From Planctomycetota bacterium (GTDB taxonomy: Bacteria; Planctomycetota; UBA1135; GCA-002686595), in contig JAQBVH010000207.1 in assembly GCA_027623615.1 (NCBI GenBank), positions 1 through 6,251 of the forward strand: 6,251 nucleotides of DNA, read 5' to 3'. Positions within the stretch are counted from its first letter, which is position 1, and the number at the start of each line of letters is the position of its first letter. Under the pieces are notes generated by a model. That model was not told the DNA's origin and searched no databases. It saw nothing but the letters and a program-made list of their open reading frames with translations. The position numbers and the translations under genes were made by a program. Of this stretch, positions 1 to 4,501 are shown piece after piece.

Positions 1-2
1 CC

Positions 3-206
3 GCTGCCGCGCCGCGCGCGCTGTCGGCGGCGCGGCTGCGCTCCGGGGAGTCGAGCTGGCGCGTGGACAGCGCGGTCGCGTTCGCTGAGGGCTGGAACGG
101 CGCCGCGGTGGTCGATCGCTCGAGCGGCGCCCTGCTCGGACTGCTGCTCGTGCAGGCGGACGGCGCTCGCGTGCAGTCGATCCCGCCCGAAGCCCTCGGC
201 GAGTAG
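3..206 (+). CDS. C-terminal end of an unidentified protein (5' truncated by window)
   Basis: An open frame enters from the left edge and stops at TAG 204-206, giving 67 visible residues. Third positions are mostly G or C, as in the clear genes of this window. The segment GAAVVDRSSGALLGLLLV, about 30 residues from the end, reads like two short beta strands joined by a turn. It loosely resembles the last strands of trypsin-like or HtrA-like domains (G-x-x-V-V-D-x-x-G-x-L-x-G-L), but no catalytic residue is visible, so I do not assign a family. The protein ends with IPPEALGE. It is convergent with the rhodanese gene, 41 bp away. A weak 5-bp hairpin (206-210 with 214-218) overlaps the stop codon. 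I am fairly sure it is coding and unsure of its function. Confidence 0.6.
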   Translation, partial: AAAPRALSAARLRSGESSWRVDSAVAFAEGWNGAAVVDRSSGALLGLLLVQADGARVQSIPPEALGE

Positions 207-227
207 CGCCGGCGGCGCCCGGCTCCG

Positions 228-253
228 GCTCCGGCTACTGGCTCCGGCTACTG
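228..253. repeat. 13-bp tandem direct repeat over the rhodanese stop codon
   Basis: The unit GCTCCGGCTACTG occurs twice back to back without mismatch, at 228-240 and 241-253. A partial third unit (GGCTCCG) lies just upstream, around 221-227. The second copy contains the rhodanese stop codon (CTA at 248-250, TAG on the minus strand), so the last rhodanese codons lie in the repeat. The repeat fills most of the 41-bp gap between two convergent genes. It is most simply a slippage duplication. A role in transcription termination is not evident, because no U-tract follows on either strand. Confidence 0.8.
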
Positions 254-676
254 CCCGGACAGCTCTGCGTAGGTGCGGCCCGCCTCCGGGTCGATGCTGT
301 GGGGGAAGCCGCTGCCGACCCAGCCCTCTTGCACAAGGCGGCCGATCTCGTCGTGCCGACCGCTGAAGCCGCCGTCCATGTTGGCCAGGTTCGACCAACC
401 CACGCCGGCCAAGAGGTCGCAGGCGCGAGCAGAGCGGCCCCCGATCTTGCACCCGACCACCAACCTCTGGTCCTTGGCGAAGTGCTTCTCGACGACCTGT
501 ACGAACTCGGGGTTGGGTTCCATTCCCATCGGGCCGTGGTGCAGCAGGGGCACATTGAAGGCGCCGGGCACGTGACCCGCGTCGTACTCTTCGACAGTAC
601 GCACGTCCAGGTAGGTCCAGCTGTCCTGATCAAGGCGTTCGCGGGCGATGGGCGGGGTGATCGTCTCGAAGCTCAT
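248..676 (-). CDS. Single-domain rhodanese (sulfurtransferase-like protein)
   Basis: Predicted 142-residue cytoplasmic rhodanese-fold protein; members of this family carry sulfur as a persulfide on an active-site Cys. The N-terminal rhodanese signature LDVRTVEEYDAGHVPGAFNV is at residues 24-42. The active-site loop C76-KIGG-R81-S82 has the six-residue length typical of sulfurtransferases rather than Cdc25-like phosphatases. The usual GG(F/Y) motif follows at 102-104. The KHFAKDQRLVVGCKIGGRS stretch resembles the small single-domain rhodaneses found in cyanobacteria and plants (STR14-16/SEN1 type), so this is a complete stand-alone domain. There is no signal peptide or membrane segment. I chose ATG 676 because the fold begins soon after it. 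A GTG at 847 keeps the frame open, but the added 57 residues are Gly-rich, lack fold features and have poorer third-position GC. No clear ribosome binding site precedes 676. The natural substrate cannot be inferred. Confidence 0.9.
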   Translation of the reverse strand: MSFETITPPIARERLDQDSWTYLDVRTVEEYDAGHVPGAFNVPLLHHGPMGMEPNPEFVQVVEKHFAKDQRLVVGCKIGGRSARACDLLAGVGWSNLANMDGGFSGRHDEIGRLVQEGWVGSGFPHSIDPEAGRTYAELSGQ

Positions 677-982
677 TGGGGAGGATTGGGGGGCGACGCT
701 GGTCGGTTCCGTGGACGGCAGGATAACCTCCTGCCCACCTCCTCCAGGGCCCTCCAGTCGCAAACCAAACCCTCCCCCCTGCGCGACGTGTCCCAAGTGG
801 GCGTGATTCATGTGGTCGCCGCAGCGGTCAAGCTCGGCTTCGGGCACTCCGACGTGAACCCCGGCAGGCGTCGCCGCGGCGTCGCGCCCTACAAGCAGTC
901 GACGCGCTTCTCCTTCGCCCGCGGATGGACAACCTGCGCACGGGCCTCGATCGACTCGAGGCGATGCTGAGCGAGGCCTGGG
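677..982. other. Gene-free stretch between kinase 3' end and rhodanese start
   Basis: No convincing gene is seen on either strand in these 306 bases. The minus strand is expected to carry the rhodanese promoter and leader, together with the 3' end of the kinase transcript. Two purine-rich, Shine-Dalgarno-like stretches lie on the minus strand at about 724-745, roughly 50 nt before the rhodanese ATG, but no standard start codon follows them at normal spacing. A TTGACC hexamer on the minus strand (826-831) is a possible -35 box without a convincing -10 partner. A 7-bp inverted repeat at 944-962 lies just past the kinase stop. Frames open across this stretch on either strand look like GC-driven extensions of antisense frames. 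Confidence 0.6.
944..962 (-). terminator. Hairpin just past the kinase stop, possible terminator
   Basis: GCCTCGA (944-950) and TCGAGGC (956-962) form a perfect 7-bp stem with a 5-nt loop. It starts 21 nt beyond the stop codon of the kinase C-terminal frame (983-985) on the minus strand. The position fits a transcript end, but no U-tract follows on the minus strand, so it is at best a non-canonical terminator. It could also be a chance GC-rich palindrome. Confidence 0.3.
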
Positions 983-1522
983 TCAGCGGCCGAGGCGCCT
1001 ACGCAGCCCCGCCGCGCGCGCGGCGTCGCCCTGGGCCTCGACGATCTCGAGCAGGGCCGCGTACAGGCCGAGCACGCGCGGGTTGTCCATGCCGAGCTCG
1101 GTCTCGATCGGGACGAGGGCCGCTTCCATCTGCTCGCGGGCCTCGCTCAAGCGCTCGAGGGCGAACAGCGTGCGGGCGCGGTCCGCGCGGACCACGTTGA
1201 GCTTCCAGTTGTCGTCCTCGAGGTTCGTCCCCAGGGTCGCGAGCGCAACGAGGTACGCCGCGTCCGCCTCGCCGAACTGCTCCGCGTCGTGGAAAATGCG
1301 CGCCAGCTCGGCCTGGCCGAAGCCGAGGTTCACGTGCCCGGGCGGATAGCGGCGCTCACGGATCGCCAGGGACCTGCGCGCCTCGGCGAGGGCCTCGCCG
1401 TGGCGCGCCTGGGCGCGCAGCGCGCGGGCCAGCTCGTTGCGCAGGAACCCGGTGCTCAGGTGGTCGTCGCCGTTGACGCGCACGCTCGCATCGATCGCCT
1501 TGCGCAGGAGCTCCTCGGCCAC
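983..1522 (-). CDS. Displaced C-terminal TPR region of the Ser/Thr kinase (frameshifted)
   Basis: This frame continues the tetratricopeptide repeats of the upstream kinase gene and is not an independent gene by content. It begins with the helix-B-like segment AEELLRKAID, which is what should follow the last repeat of the kinase frame. It then shows further TPR-like helix pairs (for example NELARALRAQARHGEALAEA and the QAELARIFHD region), and it ends at TGA 983-985. The same frame is open upstream to at least 1540, where it reads E-L-G-E-P-A-V directly before the GTG at 1522. The GTG is only the first possible start inside the fragment; I see no reason to think it is used. Predicted role: the distal part of an extracytoplasmic protein-interaction or sensor domain. 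If the frame break is a sequencing error, this is simply the kinase C-terminus. If it is real, this part is not made as one chain with the kinase. Confidence 0.7.
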   Translation of the reverse strand: MAEELLRKAIDASVRVNGDDHLSTGFLRNELARALRAQARHGEALAEARRSLAIRERRYPPGHVNLGFGQAELARIFHDAEQFGEADAAYLVALATLGTNLEDDNWKLNVVRADRARTLFALERLSEAREQMEAALVPIETELGMDNPRVLGLYAALLEIVEAQGDAARAAGLRRRLGR

Positions 1523-3632
1523 GGCGGGCTCGCCCAGCTCGGTCCAGGTGGGAGGCCAGCGTGTGGTCGTGGTCCTGGCCGTGCAGGGCGAGGCGCGCCG
1601 CGTACGCTTCGACCAGCAGGTCCCGGGACTCCGCGAGCTCTCCGAGTTCCCGATAGATGTCGGCCAGTTGTTCCATGGTCGTCATCGTCTCCGGGTCGAT
1701 CCCGAGGCCCGTCGCCAGCCGCGGCTGGTCGAGGGTGCGCCGCTGGGAGGCGAGCACCAGCTCGAGGTTGAGCCGCGCCTCCTGGGTCTTGCCCGTGACG
1801 ACGAGGACCTCGGTCAACCCGGCGCGCGAGGCCAGGGTGGCTGGATGGTCGACCCCGAGCGTCTCCTCGCGCAGGCCAAGCACATGCACGAACAGCTCAT
1901 GCGCTCGGTGGAATTCGCCGGCGTCGTCGTGAAGCAGCGCACGGTTGTGTGCGAGACTGAGCAGGGTGGGGTGGTCTTCGTTGTAGGCGCTGCGACCGAG
2001 CGTCAGCAACTCCTCGAGCAGGTCGACGGCTTCTGGGCGTCGGTCCAGATCCCGCAGCGTGAGGGCGAGGTCGTTGCCCACCTCCAAGCAGAAGTCGTCG
2101 TCGGGCCCGAACTCCTGGCGCCCGAGCTCGAGGGCGCGGCGATGGATGAGTTCGGCGTCCGCGAGCTTCCAACGATCCATGTAGTTGCCGGCGAGCTCAT
2201 GGAGGACGCGGGCGAGATCACCTGGAGACGCCTCCTCGAGCTCCTCGATCGCGCCCGCGAGTACGCTCTCGATCATCGCCTCCACGTCGAAGTTCGCCAG
2301 GCTGGCGCGCATCGGGTCGAGCTGGGCGAGCAGATTGGCCGTCAGAAACTGGCTGATGCGGTTCGCCCGCTCGGACTCCTCGGCTGCCAGGCGGTCCACG
2401 CGCGCGACCTCTCGGGACTTTTCCTCAGCGTCGAGAGACTTCACGACCACTGCCACTCCAGCTCCGATCAGGGCCAGGCTCATGACCGTGGTCGCGGCCA
2501 CCAGGCGCAGATTGCGGGCCACGTAGCAGCGCAGCACGTAACCGGCGCTGTGGGGTCGGGCCCGGATGGGTTCCTTGGCCAGGAAGCGGCGCAGATCCTC
2601 GACCAGGGCCGCCGGGCTCGGGTAGCGCTCGTCGGCGACCTTGGCCAGGGCCCGGGTCGTGATGTACTCGAGGTCGAGGGGCGCCTTGGGTGCCGCCTCC
2701 GTCAGGGGCCTCGGGGCCTCCTGCGCGACCGCCAGCAGCATCTGCGCGGCGCTGCGCCCGGCGACCGGAATGGGAAGCTCGCCGGTGATCAGCTGGTACA
2801 GCAGTACGCCGAGGGCATACACGTCGACGCGCGGGTCGACCGATCCCGCGTCGCTGCGCACCTGCTCGGGTGCCATGTAGGGCAGGGTGCCAGCCAGCTC
2901 GCCGGAGGAAGGGCGCTCTCCGGACGGCCCGTCGATCGTTGCGGAGACGCCGAAGTCGAGCACCTTCGGATGGCCAGCCTCGGTGACCAGGATGTTGCCC
3001 GGCTTGAGATCCCGATGCACCACGCCGCGTTGGTGCGCGTGCTGGATCGCCTCACCGATCTCGATCAACAGGGCGAGGCGTTGCTCCAGGTCGAGGCCCT
3101 GCTCGCGCACGTGCTCGAGCAGTCCTCGGCCCCGCACCAGCTCCATGACGAAGTAGGGGCGCCTGACCCCGCCTTGCTCGAAGGTCCCGCCCTCGAAGAC
3201 CTGGGCGATCCCCGGGTGGGCCAGGCGACCGAGCAGGTCGGCCTCCGCCTCGAGCCGCTGCATGCGCTCGACGCTCATGCGTCCTGGTCGCAGGACCTTG
3301 ACCGCGACCTCCCGGTTGGGATGGTCCTGGCGGGCGAGGTAGACGATGCCCATGCCGCCTTCACCCACGGTGCCGAGGACCTCGTAGGGACCGATCGCCA
3401 GGGGCGGCTCCTCGGTCTCGTCCGCGCCGCCGACGAGCCACGCCTGGCTCGAGGCCAGGGCGGAGCCGTCGAGGAAGTCCTGAGAGTCCTCGTCGGCGCG
3501 CAGCAGCTCCTCGACCTCGGCCCGCAGGTTCGGGTCGGGACAGCTGCGCTCGAGGAACGCCGTTCTTGCCACGTCGTCCAACCCGGAGGCCTCGAAGAAC
3601 AGCTCCTGGAGCAGCTCGTGGTGGGTGGTCAC
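1356..3632 (-). CDS. Membrane Ser/Thr protein kinase with TPR tail; C-terminus lost to a frame break
   Basis: Hanks-type (PknB-like) Ser/Thr kinase that phosphorylates protein substrates. Residues 1-60 are a helical N-terminus of the type seen before planctomycete kinases (EVEELLRADEDS). The kinase domain spans about 83-350. It shows a Gly-rich loop (G90-E-G-G-M-G95), VAVK lysine K112, HRDLKPGN (H206-N213, catalytic D208), DFG (D226-G228) and APE (A254-E256), so it should be active. A transmembrane helix follows at about 375-397, then a charged helical linker, and TPRs from about 470, which place the repeats across the membrane. I chose GTG 3632 because it overlaps the sigma factor stop as GTGA and is preceded by AGGGGA at short spacing. 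Upstream in-frame starts would run deep into the sigma gene. After about residue 696 (near 1545) the frame turns into Arg/Gly/Pro-rich sequence up to 1356, which is out-of-frame reading. The true C-terminus lies in the frame ending at 983. Confidence 0.88.
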   Translation of the reverse strand: MTTHHELLQELFFEASGLDDVARTAFLERSCPDPNLRAEVEELLRADEDSQDFLDGSALASSQAWLVGGADETEEPPLAIGPYEVLGTVGEGGMGIVYLARQDHPNREVAVKVLRPGRMSVERMQRLEAEADLLGRLAHPGIAQVFEGGTFEQGGVRRPYFVMELVRGRGLLEHVREQGLDLEQRLALLIEIGEAIQHAHQRGVVHRDLKPGNILVTEAGHPKVLDFGVSATIDGPSGERPSSGELAGTLPYMAPEQVRSDAGSVDPRVDVYALGVLLYQLITGELPIPVAGRSAAQMLLAVAQEAPRPLTEAAPKAPLDLEYITTRALAKVADERYPSPAALVEDLRRFLAKEPIRARPHSAGYVLRCYVARNLRLVAATTVMSLALIGAGVAVVVKSLDAEEKSREVARVDRLAAEESERANRISQFLTANLLAQLDPMRASLANFDVEAMIESVLAGAIEELEEASPGDLARVLHELAGNYMDRWKLADAELIHRRALELGRQEFGPDDDFCLEVGNDLALTLRDLDRRPEAVDLLEELLTLGRSAYNEDHPTLLSLAHNRALLHDDAGEFHRAHELFVHVLGLREETLGVDHPATLASRAGLTEVLVVTGKTQEARLNLELVLASQRRTLDQPRLATGLGIDPETMTTMEQLADIYRELGELAESRDLLVEAYAARLALHGQDHDHTLASHLDRAGRARRGRGAPAQGDRCERARQRRRPPEHRVPAQRAGPRAARPGAPRRGPRRGAQVPGDP
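1538..1547 (-). other. Frame break in the kinase TPR region
   Basis: In the kinase frame, TLASHL (the start of a TPR helix A) ends at 1545. In the frame one base further along, ELGEPAVAEELL (the end of helix A and start of helix B) begins at 1540. Only ten bases separate the two coherent parts. Comparing with the gene's own neighbouring repeats, such as T-M-T-T...R-E-L-G-E, the spacing from the first Thr to the LG pair is about six residues too short here. A net loss of 17 nt would explain both the frame and the spacing. A single extra base would fix the frame but leave a short helix. Confidence 0.75.
3629..3632 (-). promoter_or_regulatory. GTGA start-stop overlap coupling sigma factor and kinase
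   Basis: On the minus strand the four bases GTGA hold both the kinase GTG start (3632-3630) and the sigma factor TGA stop (3631-3629). AGGGGA lies a few bases upstream, inside the sigma gene. Such overlaps usually mean translational coupling and equimolar synthesis, which supports a functional pair made from one transcript. This junction is also the main reason for choosing the GTG start of the kinase. Confidence 0.75.
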
Positions 3633-4192
3633 GCGGTCCCCTGGGAGATCTCGCGGTGCAGCCAGGCGCGAGCGAAGCGCCACTGGCGATCCACAGTGGC
3701 CGTTCCGATGTCGAGGGCCTCCGCGGTGGCCTCGATCGTCAAGCCTGAGAAGTAGCGCAGCATCACGATCTCGTGCTGGCGCGGATCGACGTGCTCGAGC
3801 TTCGCCAGGGCGGCGTCGAGGGCGAGCAGGTCGAGGCCCGCCTCCGCCTCCGGCAGAGGTGCGTCGCCGAGAGTCACCTGGTGCCAGTTGCCACCACGCT
3901 TGAGCCGGTGCTTCGTGCGTGCCGCGTCGACGAGGATGTTGCGCATGGCTCGGGCGCAGGAGCCGAAGAAGTGGCGCCGGTCCTCCCAGGCCCCTGCACC
4001 GCCCAGGAGCTTCATGTAGGCCTCGTGCACCAGGCCAGTGGCCTGGAGGGTCTGCTGCGGGCCGAGCTTCTGGAGCTGGAACTGGGCTAGCTGACGCAGC
4101 TCGTCGTAGACCAGCGGCAGGAGGTCGTCCGACTCCGCCTCACCACGCCGGATGGCGCTGAGGACGAGGGTGACCTCCTGGGGGGCGCTCAT
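3629..4192 (-). CDS. ECF-type RNA polymerase sigma factor (TIGR02999-like)
   Basis: 187-residue alternative sigma factor that would direct RNA polymerase to a specific promoter set. Region 2 spans about 20-100: LLPLVYDELRQLA is at 24-36, Q-A-T52-G-L-V-H-E-A-Y at 50-59, and the region 2.4-like stretch RAMRNILVDAARTKHRLKRGG at 81-101 (positions only indicative). Region 4 spans about 130-182, with HEIVMLRYFSGLTIEATAEA at 140-159 and a helix-turn-helix ending in TVDRQWRFARAWL. Spacing and motifs match the subfamily that is abundant in Planctomycetes and Acidobacteria and often sits beside Ser/Thr kinase genes. No anti-sigma factor gene is adjacent; the overlapping kinase gene takes that place. 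Region 2.2 has Gln-Ala-Thr-Gly instead of acidic residues (see findings). ATG 4192 matches the usual family N-terminus. The 24-residue extension from an ATG-like start at 4264 is Pro-rich and unconvincing. No Shine-Dalgarno sequence is seen. Confidence 0.93.
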   Translation of the reverse strand: MSAPQEVTLVLSAIRRGEAESDDLLPLVYDELRQLAQFQLQKLGPQQTLQATGLVHEAYMKLLGGAGAWEDRRHFFGSCARAMRNILVDAARTKHRLKRGGNWHQVTLGDAPLPEAEAGLDLLALDAALAKLEHVDPRQHEIVMLRYFSGLTIEATAEALDIGTATVDRQWRFARAWLHREISQGTA

Positions 4193-4323
4193 GGGTAGCA
4201 GGGCGGGGGACGCAACCAAGCGAACAACTCCAGCATAGGGGCCAGGCGGGCAGGAGGGGGGCACCGAACCTCCGTCGTCCCGCCCTGATTCACGTCAGCC
4301 TTTCCGGGGAAGATCCCGGCGTC

Positions 4324-4344
4324 GGCGACCCCGTCGGGGTCGCC
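4324..4344. promoter_or_regulatory. Perfect 9-bp inverted repeat with 3-nt loop
   Basis: GGCGACCCC (4324-4332) is followed by GTC and then its exact reverse complement GGGGTCGCC (4336-4344). A weaker 5-bp repeat (CCGGG 4304-4308 with CCCGG 4315-4319) lies directly to its left. No U-run follows on either strand, so a classical terminator is unlikely. It could be a DNA-binding site for a dimeric regulator or an RNA hairpin in a leader. The function is unknown. Confidence 0.55.
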
Positions 4345-4417
4345 ACCCTGACGGTGCGGCGCTCGGGGCCCGTTGGTCTCCAGCGCACTTCGGGCGTGGA
4401 TGTCTCTCGGCGCCGCA

Positions 4418-4445
4418 CCTTGCCGGGCGGCGGCCCGAGGCAAGG
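4418..4445 (+). promoter_or_regulatory. Bulged 11-bp hairpin in the leader of the sulfatase-like gene
   Basis: CCTTGCC (4418-4424) pairs with GGCAAGG (4439-4445). Inside it GGGC (4425-4428) pairs with GCCC (4433-4436) around a GGCG loop, and only GA (4437-4438) bulges. This gives 11 nearly continuous, GC-rich pairs ending 56 bases before the ATG at 4502. A second stem follows (CCGGGG 4449-4454 with CCCCGG 4474-4479) whose right arm lies between a GGGAGGGG stretch and the GTG at 4481. If transcribed, these stems could hide or expose a ribosome binding site. I see no riboswitch family signature. Confidence 0.45.
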
Positions 4446-4465
4446 CACCCGGGGCCAAACTCCTG

Positions 4466-4483
4466 GGAGGGGACCCCGGCGTG
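4466..4483 (+). promoter_or_regulatory. Shine-Dalgarno-like site before an alternative GTG start
   Basis: GGAGGGG (4466-4472) sits 8 bases before GTG 4481-4483, which is in frame with the sulfatase-like protein. Starting there adds seven residues (M-V-G-S-Y-D-A) before the Met at 4502 and leaves the lipobox intact. The ATG at 4502 has only a distant GGTAGG (4483-4488) in front of it. The site therefore makes the start uncertain rather than deciding it. Confidence 0.4.
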
Positions 4484-4501
4484 GTAGGTTCCTACGACGC
4501 C

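Larger units (their letters stand above)
4193..4501. other. Divergent intergenic region with several inverted repeats
   Basis: This 309-bp stretch separates the divergent sigma/kinase operon and the sulfatase-like gene, so it must hold promoters for both. No gene is supported inside it. TATGCT on the minus strand (4232-4237) is a possible -10 box about 40 nt before the sigma ATG, without a matching -35. TTGGTC at 4373-4378 with TGGATG at 4397-4402 (18-nt spacing) is a weak plus-strand candidate. Inverted repeats lie at 4304-4319, 4324-4344, 4418-4445, 4449-4479 and 4484-4495; the two strongest are listed separately. Confidence 0.55.

Noticed and set aside
206..218. An intrinsic terminator between the two convergent genes at the left end.
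   Set aside because: The stem is only 5 bp, it overlaps the stop codon, and there is no U-tract.
805..831. A minus-strand promoter for the rhodanese with TTGACC (826-831) as -35.
   Set aside because: The only -10-like hexamer (ATGAAT, 806-811) is 14 bp away, too short for a standard promoter, and the hexamers are weak.
677..847. An N-terminal extension of the rhodanese starting at GTG 847.
   Set aside because: The extra 57 residues are Gly-rich, use more A/T at third positions than the gene body, and add nothing to the rhodanese fold. The fold starts near ATG 676.
299..970. A plus-strand frame of 223 codons covering the rhodanese gene and the gap to the kinase.
   Set aside because: It is antisense to the rhodanese active-site region, shows no motif, and runs into non-coding sequence.
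1538..1547. Programmed ribosomal frameshifting to join the kinase and the distal TPRs.
   Set aside because: No slippery heptamer or homopolymer run lies at the junction. The missing repeat length points to a deletion or a sequence error instead.
1437..3755. A plus-strand open frame of about 770 codons running antisense to almost the whole kinase gene.
   Set aside because: It mirrors the codon pattern of the kinase at very high GC. Its translation lacks any recognisable domain, while the minus strand has all kinase motifs. It also crosses the kinase frame break without any change in character.
4373..4402. A plus-strand sigma-70-type promoter with TTGGTC and TGGATG, 18 bp apart.
   Set aside because: Both boxes match the consensus poorly, and at this GC content a similar match is expected by chance. 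It is mentioned only as a candidate within the intergenic entry.
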